DNA from: Megalonaias nervosa
Lineage: Eukaryota; Mollusca; Bivalvia; Unionida; Unionidae
Length of the DNA stretch: 64,000 bases
Assembly: GCA_016617855.1 (NCBI GenBank)
Contig: JAECUM010003702.1
Span: 19,534 to 83,533, forward strand
Direction: 5' to 3'
Shown: in pieces, positions 22,616 to 33,029 of the stretch
Numbering within the stretch: position 1 is the first letter of the stretch
Layout of the letters: the number at the start of each line of letters is the position of its first letter
Made by a program: the position numbers and the translations under genes
Notes under the pieces: generated by a model
What the model was told of the DNA's origin: nothing
What the model saw: only the letters and a program-made list of their open reading frames with translations
The model's database searches: none

Positions 22616-23089
22616 TCAAGTTTGTGAATTTTGCAAACAATCAGGATTTTTTTCTGGTTCTAATGCCTCGTTGTAAATCTCCATTATTTTTGTGAACTCA
22701 TTGTCGGTAATTATACCGTCATTGAGGCATGACGAAATCAACGACGATAGCTTCGAGTACGCTAACGTCACCGCGTGCAGTTTTAGCGTGTACTCGTGTA
22801 ATTTCGCGTTTGTACACGTCGATATTTTTTTTGGCGACGATGCTAACACCAGCAATTGTTGTCGCGGATAAAACAAATTGTTAAACTGCCGGTGACGTCA
22901 TCGTTACCGCGTACAAAACTACACCAGTTCCAGCGATGATCGCAGATGCCGAATGCACAATTACGTCGATGACAACTGCGCGTCTGCGATATTTTTTTTT
23001 ACTTCTGCGCTGTACTGGTCGATGATATTTTTTAGTTTGGTTTGACACTCACATGCCTGATTGTATCTGTGTTGGTTAGCGTCGATCAT
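22616..23089 (-). pseudogene. Membrane protein with hydrophobic centre, broken
   Basis: ATG 23,089 (MIDANQHRYNQACECQ) begins a short helical N-terminus with paired cysteines. A hydrophobic middle follows, spread over two frames, with alanine, valine and isoleucine-rich stretches long enough for one or two membrane segments. The C-terminus contains KLSSLISSCLNDGIITDNEF, a helical EF-like segment. Frameshifts lie near 22,980 and 22,850, and an in-frame stop lies between the hydrophobic segments. I infer a small virion or host-membrane protein. The family is not named here. Confidence 0.45.
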
Positions 23090-23162
23090 TATTATTAAGT
23101 AAATTAACGCGACTAATTAAAAATTCTTAAGTATTGAGGTGTTTCAGCGATAAATTCAGACA

Positions 23163-24115
23163 TCACCAGTAGGACGCTGTGGTTAATTTTTTATCAGATG
23201 GTTCCACTATAAACGTTTCTTCGGTATCTTTGTTTAACACTACAGATACAGTTCCAGAAAAATTATCGTTTGAATGACGCCATGGAAATGTAGTAAATAT
23301 CCTAAATTTTGCAGAACTGAACACGGACAGCCTGTACACACCAGTAACCGTCGCGGTATGTTTGATAGTGTTATCTTGCGGTGTCCACGTTGATGATCCT
23401 GATCATACCGTGCATACGATATTGTAGATCGGCACGTGAGGAATTTTAACGAGGTTAGTTTTATTAACAATATTAGGAATTCCACTGATGATATCGTTGA
23501 GTCTAGCGTTAATGTCGGCGAGTTTTATGTCAACGGTTGGTGGAGTTCCAAAGAAATCATTAATAGCTCTGTTTATGTTTCTACGAAAATTCAGAAACGT
23601 TTGTACGTGATTAGAAATTCAGTTCTAAATGCGGTCAATCCATCATTGATCGTCGACAACGAAGTTGTCATCGGGATGTTGTTATTGTTGACGTACTTCT
23701 TTGTTGCCGCGTCGAGATTATCTGTTGGTTCTCCCACGTTGGTAATTTTATTGTTGTTCATGTTGAGAATGCCGGTCATCATATCACCAGTCTTTAAAAC
23801 TCGTTCGGATATACTATCTCGGATCGACGACGGAGTAACAACACTAGGGACAAGCTTTCCTTCTCGGTCACACACAGCAACGAGACTTTCTCGTGTTGCT
23901 CTGTTACGAACAATGATATCGCCGATTGAAATAATACTCGTCATTAATTTTCCTTCACGGTTTTGAAATACTACAAGTTCATCATGATCAACGTTGGCAA
24001 GATTGAGCAGGTCAGATAATTCATCATGAATCTGTTTTGTTACTCGTTTGAGTATATCTTCACCTGGTGTTTGTTGGGTTTTAGTTTTAGCTGATCTTCC
24101 GTAAATATCTACCAT
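23163..24115 (-). pseudogene. Phage-tail-fibre-like protein, frameshifted
   Basis: ATG 24,115 opens 174 codons. Around residues 111-146 is the fibre signature GDMMTGILNMNNNKITNVG followed by PTDNLDAATKKYV, the pattern found in trimeric tail fibres of phages and some large dsDNA viruses. A frame change near 23,590 leads to INARLNDIISGIPNI and a beta-rich C-terminal head containing VTGVYRLSVFSS, ending at TGA 23,163-23,165. The role is presumably receptor binding or virion decoration. About 315 residues in total. It sits between the protease and the membrane protein in the structural block. Confidence 0.7.
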
Positions 24116-24139
24116 TATACAATATAATATAATAGTTGT

Positions 24140-25012
24140 TTAAAACGATAAATGCTGGTTAACGGTGTACTCATGCACAACTTTATGAGGAGGCGCTGAC
24201 GATTCTGATACGGAGTCAAGTACAGCAAGTGCTTCTCTGCCACATATTGGTGGGTCGGCTACTTTTTGTGTTGGTAACGTTGAATACCAGATTGGAATTT
24301 GCATGTTACTCACATATTTTAATTCTTTTGGTAGTGCCAACCCGTACGAATGAAAATAAACAATTCCACGTGGATCAATCGCGTATGCGGTTCAATGTGT
24401 ACCTGTGTTGGTGGATTCATCGAGCTTAATAATACCAGTTTCTTTTTCTTCTGGATTTAACGGTAATTGATCACGCATAAAAACACCTCTGAAGTTTTTG
24501 ATGTTTAATCGCACAGCAACATCAAGTAAATCAAAATTGGACATTGGAAGAATCAACTTAGTGTTCCTGGAATTCTTAATCCGCTTCAGTACCGTGGTAG
24601 CGTCCCTGGTAATCTTAGACCCTTTCCCTATTTTTGTAGATCTTTTTAAACCTTTCCCTGTAGCTTTCTTTAATGCCATTCCAGCTGAGGTTCCAACAGC
24701 ACCTAACTCAGCAGCTTTTGCAACCTCGGGTGCAGCTGCGGCTATTATTCCTGGAATAGCTGCGAGAAGTGGAAATATTCCACCGGTTTTAACAGCATCG
24801 CTGATGGCACTCGCGGAAAGATTAAGTCGTACTCCTGTGCTTGATTTCTTAGCTGCATCAAAGTGCTTACGTTGGCGTTCTGACAGCGATAGTTTATTCG
24901 GACCACCTGAGATTTGTCCTTGTTTTAATGATATTGCTGTTCCACAGTTATCTTCGGACGCTGATTGTAGTTTTTTAATCTGACCAGGAGTCAGACTGAT
25001 ATTAACATTACA
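24140..25012 (-). pseudogene. Core protein joined to adenain-type cysteine protease
   Basis: One reading frame runs from about 25,012 to 24,140, interrupted by a TGA near 24,390. The N-terminal half has LTPGQIKKLQSA, a glycine/alanine-rich hydrophobic segment (GGIFPLLAAIPGIIAAAA) and the basic stretch KKATGKGLKRSTKIGKGSK, as in capsid core or membrane-lytic proteins of Polintons. The C-terminal half has features of adenovirus/Ulp1-type proteases: NTGTH with the candidate catalytic His, a VYFHSYG block where the acidic residue usually sits, and the candidate nucleophile in PPICGREAL. The TGA falls directly after the His block. The start codon is not evident. The protease cleaves capsid precursors during maturation. 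Confidence 0.7.
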
Positions 25013-25048
25013 TTTATAATATCATCCTGATTTTTAAATGTTAAGAAC

Positions 25049-25195
25049 ATCTACACGTTTTCCACGGGGGCATCAATTACTGTCATGCGACCACCACCAC
25101 CTTTAAGTAGCATTGTTTTATCGCCGAGTATAACAGATTGCTCTGTAACTACCAGGAATTACTGGTGGGTCGAGTTGTCTCGGCGGTGATCCTCC
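25049..25195 (-). CDS. Short ORF after the capsid gene, uncertain
   Basis: Two short overlapping frames follow the capsid stop. One has GGSPPRQLDPPVIPGSYRAI, the other ILGDKTMLLKGGGG to TAG near 25,049. They could form one protein of about 48 residues with a single frameshift near 25,130. No family recognised. Confidence 0.35.
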
Positions 25196-26428
25196 TACAT
25201 GAGCTTGAAAGTATCAACGGCAGATTGCCTGAATAAATCTAAATGTTCCAACGAAAAGTAATAGATCGGATATAGCGTTATAAAATCCCACCGAGATATC
25301 TGCAAACCAGAATCAACATTTTGATCACGCCCCATAAATTTCGTCAGTCGATGATATGCACACGCTACCTGATTTTGATCAAAATTCATCGATACTTCTT
25401 CGGATGGTTCCTGATGTCCATTTATCCGCAACGGAACATCCCTGACTCCAAGCGTATCAGATATCATTGTATTTCGTTGTTGTCTACCATATCGCGAGTT
25501 TTCTTGAAATGCAATAAATATATGTCGCGGCGCGGAAATACCTCGCTGTGATGATATCTGCCATGTAAATAAAAACCAACAACATCACTTTGAGTTTCGT
25601 GTGTGGTCATTGCCAACCATGACAATGTTGATTTACCACCTTGATCCATAAAAGAAAGTAATCGTTCTTGGGTGATCGTTGGAGTCATTACCGGCATCCA
25701 TAACGAGAGTTTTTATAATTTTACTTTACATGCAGCAGCTGCGGCGGGTCGCCAGATTGCGTCGTTGTCATTGTCTTTTCTGAAAAGTACTACTGTATGC
25801 TTGGCCCCTAAAATAACCTTTCTGACACCTCCACAAAATCCAAAAATATGTGAGTGGAATTGCACATGAAAATGCTTCTTCGCCGTTTAACATTTTTCGA
25901 CGCGTGGCAAATCCCAAGTTATAGTCTTCATTCATTGATAATACTGCGCGAGTTTCTGCAGTCCCGGCAGCGTTTCTTAAGTTACCTATATTCACGTAAT
26001 TATCATCTGGATTATCAGTTATGTCCTTAGCAAACATTACTGATGGACCGACCGATCTTGTATAATCATCGTTGTATCTCGCAAGACCAAGTATTGTCGT
26101 GGCAATGTCGACGTTGTCGTCGATTTCTTCGATGTTTTTTCCGTCAATAACATATGGCACCTTTAAATAACGCCATAATACCGTTGTTAACATAACCAGG
26201 TCGATCACCAATTGGAACTCCTGTACCATCTTGTACAATTCTTCCTTCATTTTCAAGAAATGCTTCCACGGGTAAGAAATATCTGCTTGTATCATGAACT
26301 TGTAAATTGATTCTTCCTCGCCGATCTGGTTCTCGTGCGTTATACGAATATTGATAATCGTGCACAGGTTCATCCTTGAGAACTGGTGCATCAATATCGA
26401 ATGCGGGATCAATTATACGTTTGAACAT
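25195..26428 (-). pseudogene. Major capsid protein candidate (jelly-roll), broken
   Basis: ATG 26,428 begins MFKRIIDPAFDIDAPVLKD. Conserved-looking blocks follow in at least four frames: SRYFLPVEAFLENEGRI, NNGIMALF, a long segment 26,160-25,850 with ATTILGLARYNDD and GFATRRKMLNGEE, then MPVMTPTITQERLL (25,697), and a C-terminal block with SGLQISRWDFITLYPIYYF before TAG at 25,195. Length is about 410 residues. The order of blocks and the position next to the pX-like and protease genes match the double-jelly-roll capsid genes of invertebrate Polintons (F54H12.2-like). Breaks lie near 26,150, 25,840, 25,720 and 25,460. Capsid identity is inferred from resemblance and context, not a structure. 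Confidence 0.6.
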
Positions 26429-26536
26429 CCTTATATTTATCGTGTTTGTCTAACACGAAGACCGCTTCCTGCTACTGAATTTGCGGTTATAATTTTTGTT
26501 TTTTTTTTATATTGGTATACTAGATAACTCGGCTAG

Positions 26537-26885
26537 TTATTCATTCGCAGCCTGATTTATTATTTTACTAACATTTTCAGGCATTTCCTTAGTACTGGGT
26601 AATTTTACTGGTGGTGGCTTTAGTCGTATTAATCGTGCTAATCTTTGATTGCCGAGAAAGATTTACCGGCAACATCTTCGACAGTACTAGTTTTTTTTCA
26701 CGAATAACGTCGATGGCCTTCATACCTAATTGTTTTGCAATCGGTATTGCCTTTGGAGCTAACCTTGCAAATAAACCCTGAACAACATCACCAAGTCCAT
26801 CTCCGTAGTACGCGCTATATATAGGTAATCCTGAATTTATCACCCTGACCACAGTCGGAGCACGTTGAGCATTATGTATGATCAT
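26537..26885 (-). pseudogene. Small basic pX-like virion protein, frameshifted
   Basis: ATG 26,885 opens MIIHNAQRAPTVVRVINSG, then YYGDGLGDVVQGLFARLAP, a glycine/leucine motif typical of short capsid-associated peptides in Polintons and adintoviruses. A frameshift near 26,690 follows IREKK. The last part, with LPSTKEMPENVSKIINQ, ends at TAA 26,537. About 115 residues. Position directly upstream of the capsid gene fits a core or penton-associated peptide. The assignment is inference. Confidence 0.5.
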
Positions 26886-27010
26886 TTTATTATAGTCGTT
26901 ATATTTAACTGTTTAATCACTGTGGTAATCGTCGATAATTTCATCGATGAGAGCCCGGTAAACATTAATGTCCAGGATACCACCTGTAAATAATCATTGA
27001 CAAATTGATG

Positions 27011-27817
27011 TTATTTCGTTGATATTTCCGGGGAATTATTACCAGCTCGTTTTCCACCAATAAGGATTTCTAGTCTGTCCACGTCGGCAAGGATATTATT
27101 GGGACATGGAGTAATAAGACCACTTCCTTGAGTACCTGTACCAATACCATGTCCAACTGCACCGGGGTCAGGTGATGGTTGTCTCTTTTGTCGAGATCCC
27201 TGCTTTCTTGGTGACATAACTGGCGTTCCAATAACTTTTCCTGTTTCATAAACTTGATCAGTAAAATCGTTATATTCTTTTCTATATTTTTGACCGATTT
27301 GTGGAATATCCGTGTACTCACGAAATACCCTAGTAACCCACTCTTTTTCTGGAGTGTTATGAAATTCTGGGTTTTAGAAGCTGATGCCGCAGCCGATATC
27401 CCACCGCAGTAACCTTAACAGGATCATTCATAGCTTCTATATATCCTTGTTGAGTAAAATGCCGAGTTTTTAATTGTGGTTTAGACAGATCCTCGACGAT
27501 ATTTTTAACGTCTTGAATTTCAGCACGTGTTTTGTCGGCAGACCCTATAGCTTCTTTAATTTGATTTGGTAATGCTCCGATAACCTGCTGTGTTGCAGTT
27601 GTAGCCTCAGCGGTTTTCTCCAACGCGGGAAGAAGACCTTTAGTAGTCGCTGTAACCGGTTTAAATAATTCTTCTGCACTTTCTGCAAATTCAACCCGAG
27701 ATTCTTGACGTGCCTGTGCTTTGTGCTTGACAGAATCTCTGACGGGTACATTTCTTGATTGCTTCTAGTCGCAATCGAGCTAGTGTAGCTGAGTGTGGTT
27801 CACTTATCGTTATTCAT
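27011..27817 (-). pseudogene. Coiled-coil structural protein candidate, broken
   Basis: ATG 27,817 lies 19 bp inside the right TIR and starts the minus-strand block. Frames then alternate. They include an amphipathic segment with AEATTATQQVIGALPNQIKE and DKTRAEIQDVKNIVEDL (about 27,615-27,490), then YTDIPQIG near 27,300 and a Gly/Pro-rich C-terminus with GTGTQGSGLITPCPNN, ending at 27,011. At least four frame changes occur. Predicted product about 265 residues, helical N-terminal half. Not assigned to a family. First gene of a likely co-regulated structural operon-like block. Confidence 0.45.
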
Positions 27818-27835
27818 ATAATAGTTATTTAATTA

Positions 27836-28088
27836 CAGCAGCAGAGAGGCTGAACGACAACGAGTGCGTGTGCGTGTCGCAAACGAACACGCCTAAAATT
27901 TGAAAAAAAAAATACGTCAGCACGGGGTAACAAAAAAGCTAATTGGATCTGTTTCCCGTTGCATGGAAATATAATCGGTTAACGGCTTCGGTTTACAATT
28001 ATTGACCTTATTTTTCAGTCTTCGTAGGAACCTTTATTTTTGCAAACGGAGCCCTCTAAAAAAGTTGTAGGGTTCAGCCTCTCTGCTG
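27836..28088 (-). repeat. Right terminal inverted repeat of the Polinton
   Basis: Reverse complement of the left TIR apart from about five substitutions and two homopolymer-length changes. Inner and outer edges carry the same 17-bp inverted sequence, CAGCAGAGAGGCTGAAC. Confidence 0.95.
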
Positions 28089-28095
28089 GTTGTGT
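28089..28095. repeat. Target-site duplication, right copy (GTTGTGT)
   Basis: Matches 11,511-11,517 exactly and abuts the right TIR. Confidence 0.8.
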
Positions 28096-28639
28096 CGTCC
28101 CATACCTGACAGTTTTTGCGGGCTTGGGGACTCGGACCAAAGAGGAGCATTGAGCTGGACCTACAAGACCGGCGTTGTCCGTTTGAGTATGAGCTATTTT
28201 TTCATACAAGTCGATATAAAACGGCTGGAAATTCAGATCTGATAGAAAACAACGTACCTACCCGTTTTCTTTGGAACAGTTAAATATATTAACAAATCAC
28301 CATCCCAATGCACACGTGCCTACATTAACAGAACCTCAGCTAATAAGTAAAAACTTACAAAGTTCTCATTTTTAAATCTATTGGACAGTGGGATGTTTGC
28401 TTAATTATATGCTATCTTTGCTGTTGTCAATAGTAGTAGTGGTGGTGGTGGTAGGGTTTGAAGGTAATACAGACTGTATATAATGGTGCAATTCATCAAC
28501 CAATAACGCCAAAAGAAGGATTTTACGCAGTACTGCTGAATTGGACGTTTTGATTTTATTGTGGCATGTATCGCCTCTGTGATGTTAATGGTGACCATCT
28601 TGTACTGCAGTATGTTATTGCTATGGTGACAGCCACCAT
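28096..28639. other. Gene-free flank right of the Polinton
   Basis: No coding sequence or recognised repeat, apart from a short GTGGTGGTGGTGG run near 28,440. Confidence 0.55.
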
Positions 28640-28790
28640 GTAGAACTTATTAGCAGCAATGGAAGGTAAAGTGGTAGAGCATCCGACTCTTAAAATCGAA
28701 AGATTGTGGGCTTTTCCACCTGCCCAGGCCAGCTTAGGAAAGCCCTCTCAATGCACGTCGTTTGAAAAGGCATAGCTAATCAGCATGATA
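28640..28790 (+). mobile_element. tRNA-derived SINE fragment
   Basis: A-box-like AAGTGGTAGAGCATCCG and a tRNA-like arm with GACTCTTAAAATCGAAAGATTGTGGGC (only partly B-box-like) are followed by a non-tRNA body and an (AAC)n tail near 28,830. The head is decayed. Confidence 0.5.
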
Positions 28791-29159
28791 TAGTCAAGAA
28801 CTTTAAGTTTCTATTAAAAGCAGCAACAACAACAACTTCTTCCTATTAATAACCAACCTTTTAAGGCGCAACGCGGTTATCAATATGATGCTTCATCACA
28901 CGTTTTGAAAATTATATTTTATGAATTTGCTTATACTGTTTCAGCACTGAACTGCATCAGAACGGATTTTTACATTGTAATAGTGATATAAAGAACGTTT
29001 TAAAACAATCTTCCACCATTCGTCTGATTAATCATGAAACTCTAAATCCATACTTGTTATGAAGTTCGATGTTGGTTGCTTTGTCAGTTTTGAATGCTAC
29101 TTTGAGCACATGACTTGTTAATAGTCATTTCAAGGAAATTGGAACAAAGTTTCTTTCCA

Positions 29160-29255
29160 AAGGACACACCGAGGCAGACGATATCGGCTGGTTTGGAATT
29201 TATCACCTTTGCGTTTCAGTGTTCTACCAACCGAGCTACCACAGCTCCCAGTATA
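29160..29255 (-). mobile_element. tRNA-derived SINE fragment
   Basis: On the minus strand GTGGTAGCTCGGTTGGTAGA is a good tRNA A-box region. The B-box position reads GGTGATAAATTCC, which is degenerate. No complete cloverleaf was seen, so it is called a SINE head rather than a tRNA gene. Confidence 0.55.
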
Positions 29256-32200
29256 GTTTTAAGAGCCCTTAAAACAGCAAAGAAACCATAAACTGAACCA
29301 GAATAACCTTGATAAATAACAATGGAGAAAAAAAAAATTGGGTTTGTAATTGTCTTGTGACCTACAAGTTTTCGTGTGCCCGATTAAAAATTTCTTTGAG
29401 AAATTATCTTTAGTTACGAAGAATGATTGTCATCTATTAAGAGAAAAATATTTAGAAGAAACTTGTGCGATTTGTCCCGAGACAAAAATCGGGACAAATC
29501 TAGCTGGCGTGGAGAAAATTTGTGGAGACATGGGCAAATGATGATAAACATTGTGGAGTTCGGGGCAAGAGATGAAAGTGGATAAACGTTGTGGATCAAG
29601 AGCAAGTGATGGTGCAAGTGGAGAAAGTGATAATGTAAATGTCTATACCTGGGCATATTTTTGCATGAAAGTCTTCAGTAAACATATTTCCTCAAAGGAA
29701 GATTGAATTAAACTTTTTATTCATTATCCATTACTGATATATGGTAATTTAAAATGAAATTTGCCCTTCTACATTGACTATTGTATAAATTTAAAAAAAA
29801 ATCAGATGCACAAAGGAGCAAGTGAAAGTAAATGTATTTACAAAAGAATAAGTTTGTAAGAATAGAGATAAATTGGGGAATTACAAAATATGAATGCTCA
29901 AACAAAGTGAGCAAGACAAATCCATTACAAAGTACGAGATCGGATAGAAACTTTTCATTCCCAAAGTGAGGTTTCATTTTATAATGCAACCTGTCGTAAT
30001 GGAAACCTCAATATACAAGACATGTTGAAAATGGAAATTCTATAAATTTCATTTTGTATAGTTGACACGTGTCTAGCACAAAGTTGCATATACCGGTTGG
30101 TATGGCCGTGCATTTCCAGATTTGCCTCTTTCAGATTTACAGATTTCAAAAACCAGATCACTTTCGACTATAATGTACATTTCCCAATAGGTCACTTGAC
30201 ATCACAAGTTCACGTAGCATTGATTTACAACTGAAATGATCTTTCTTCAGCCAAGTCAGACGGAGTAAATATACATCTATGGGGATCAATGTGAAAGTGG
30301 CAGCTTTAAATTAAGCAGTTCATGAATGGGTATAGGTGACTAGACATGGCTCAAATTATATAGCTAAGCGTATTCTCAGCTCAAAAATTAAAGTGCATTT
30401 CAAAGTACAACAGTGCTGGCTTTTGTGAAATTTAAGGTTGGTAGTTGTGTTCACTCAAGTTCATATGGATTAGACAAGCAAGGCCATTGGCGTTTATTAG
30501 TACAGTCATTGCTTTATAAAAGCTTGTACATTACAGTACAAGTATTTTAAATATTTGAGATCTGTACCAAAATCATTGTTGACAATACTGTTATTAAACA
30601 CTTGTTATGCAAAGCTTGGACTTTTAGAAGGATGAAGCTTACCTATATTAAATGAATGTTATATAACTTAAATGATTTGTTGATAAATGCGTAGTTTACG
30701 TTAGTCATTAAAATGTTGCCTGCTGTTTCTGTACTACTGGATTCTGCACTTTTTAGTTCTGGATTTCCATTCTTTTTGGATGTACTACTCAGTAAATTTA
30801 ATTGTCCACAAAAACCTTTTATCCGGTACAGTAATAACTGTACAAACTAAATCACATCAAAATTACTGACCCTGTACGCAAAGGACACCAGTCTATAAAG
30901 ACTAGTTTTTCATGCCCGTCACATACAGGCTTTAGAGTATGTGAAACCATGAAAGTAACACACATGGTCTTGTGGTTATAGACCAGAAGAGTTTATAGGA
31001 TTAACATGTTGCTCATCATTTGAAGCTACATGATGGACTGTTATAAAACATTACACTTATATAACGTCATTTTCCTAGATGAAAACGGTTCTACTCTGCC
31101 ATCCGTTACGACTAATCCTAAGTGGTCGATCATAACATGGGTTTTCGCTTAAGTTCCTATGATACCTCCCATTGGCCATAACTGAAAGATCGTTCCGAGT
31201 GTCAGATCGACACTCAGAACGACCTCTACAGCATCCATCCCGACTGTTTTCACTACTTCTGAATATTGACCAGAAGACTTCAGGTGGAGTTCGTCCTAAC
31301 AATACTGATCTGATCTCCAATAGGACTACCATGGTGACCATCTTAGACATCTTGTTATTACTCCCCGTTGTTACAAATTGATATGGGGTTTGACCAAACC
31401 ACTTGTGATGTCAAGTGATCCTGAAAATATCGTCTTGCAGTATATATTAATACGAGAATTATATCGGCTCCAAGCAGTTAAAAAGAAATCTGGTCTTGTT
31501 TCCAGGAAATGTTTCAGACAGGATGCCTGTCAAATAGACTATTGTTCGATGTAATTTACAAGAATTATCCACATTACTTTTTATTAATAGTTTCAGCATT
31601 GTCATTACACGCTGCAATAAGTTACGGTCTTGTTGGCATGCATTACCTATGAGTAAAATATACTTAAGCCGCCAATTTCAATTGGAGGACGAGTCAATAG
31701 AGCAAAATCATGTTTAATCGTGTATGTGTGCAAGTATGTGCACGTGTGCAAGAGTGAAGTGTATGTGAAATTGCCAAGAACGTTGCTTAGAATTTCATTT
31801 ACTTGTATAAAGTTCATTAACGGATTGTGGATAGAAAATGAAAAAAACAAAAAAAAGACTCGTTAGTTGCGTTTAATAAATTTCAACGACATCTGAAAAT
31901 ATTTTAAAGTTTTAAGTAGTCTTGAAGACATCCATTCAGACAGAAATTCACCATACATAATTAACATTGACGAAACCTTTGTGGACAAGTGGCATCTGTT
32001 AACTTGTATCACATGAACAAGACGAAACATTAATCAATGTTACATTTGTGCACAACTTAACTGTTCTCATTCCTCCAATACAATCATTAGTAACCGACAG
32101 TTACTTGTCTCTACCTCTCCTTATTCAAACAATTTTTAAGTGCAGACTCTAGAACTTGCAAGAGTGAAGACTTGTCTAAGCACTCTATTGTTTGACCTCC

Positions 32201-33029
32201 CTGATCTGCTGGCAGATCCCCCCCCCCGTCTCGGAAAGGATTATGGTGGATTAGCTTACTGTGACTGGAGCAGGATGCAGATGTTGCATCTAAAGTATCA
32301 GTGTTCAACTGTCCGACCTGGCGATTTTAGGTGTTAGTCCGGACTCTGGAACTATCGTTAGGGACAGTTGCTATGTACAGGGAGATTTCAGCGAGAATCG
32401 AGTTGTCTGGAACCTTGTCGAGGTTTTTTTTCCCCCCAGGCTGTGGACCTTGGATATGTACGTCTTTGAGATTGGTGCCCGTGTGTGTATGCATGCGTCT
32501 CAACCCGCCCTGATCCATCCGCTACCATGCTGTCTTGTATTATCCCATGCCTCGTCCTGTGATGCCATCATGGCATGTCCCATCACGTAGGGTCTTGCTC
32601 CATCATGCCTAATCTCGGTGCCGTTTGTCTCGTATCGCCGTGTTATCTTGTCCTGTTTTGTTCATTTGAGTGCGGACTCCCTCCCTCATCAGCAACCACG
32701 CCTGACGATATCCCATGACCATCGGACATGGATGCTGACGAGGGAAACAAGATGGCAAGTAGAGACGCGAGAAGGCACGTCAGAACAGCATGGCTTGGTA
32801 AAGAATGCGACAGGATGGGATGGAAGAGGACAAACGAAAGTATGTGAAGGAAGAATAACCTCACTTTGCATTTTATTGTATTATGGTTTTATATTATTGT
32901 GCCTAGCCATCTCGTCAACTCGCCTCCAGATTTTACCTTAGCCGCACCTCACTTAAAACTTTGTATTGCATTTTTGTTTTCTATTTATTAATATGCATTA
33001 TATTTATTAATACACTTGTACCGTTTTGT
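29256..33029. other. Gene-free stretch
   Basis: Open frames here (for example 31,075-31,350 minus) show no domain, splice signals or coding bias that I can support. The only structure noted is a short hairpin at 31,189-31,222 and a C-run near 32,220. Confidence 0.55.
31189..31222. repeat. Hairpin, 13-bp arms
   Basis: CGTTCCGAGTGTC and GACACTCAGAACG pair with one mismatch around the loop AGATC. Purpose unknown. Confidence 0.7.

Larger units (their letters stand above)
11518..28088. mobile_element. Polinton/Maverick (adintovirus-like) element, decayed
   Basis: A 16.57-kb unit is bounded by 253-bp inverted repeats and a GTTGTGT duplication. It encodes the Polinton set: RVE integrase, family-B DNA polymerase, A32/FtsK-type packaging ATPase, adenain-type protease, jelly-roll capsid candidate and penton-like protein. 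It also carries an SF1 helicase-HNH module, a DUF5679-PLA2 protein, a fibre-like protein and an HNH/NUMOD endonuclease. The morphogenesis genes form one minus-strand block at the right. The replication and integration genes are at the left. Almost every gene has stops or frameshifts, and host repeats have inserted at about 18.2-19.4 kb, so it is an inactive resident copy. Confidence 0.9.

Noticed and set aside
23436..23966. 176-codon plus-strand frame
   Set aside because: Antisense shadow of the fibre-like gene, which has the recognisable motifs. The same reasoning removes 24,498-24,983, 13,974-14,282, 12,072-12,269 and 21,580-21,813.
28015..28209. 64-codon minus frame at the right TIR
   Set aside because: It covers the TIR and flank with no domain.
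31075..31381. Overlapping 91- and 69-codon frames, Arg-rich
   Set aside because: No family, no splice signals, and a short hairpin inside explains the repeated residues. Not supportable as an exon.
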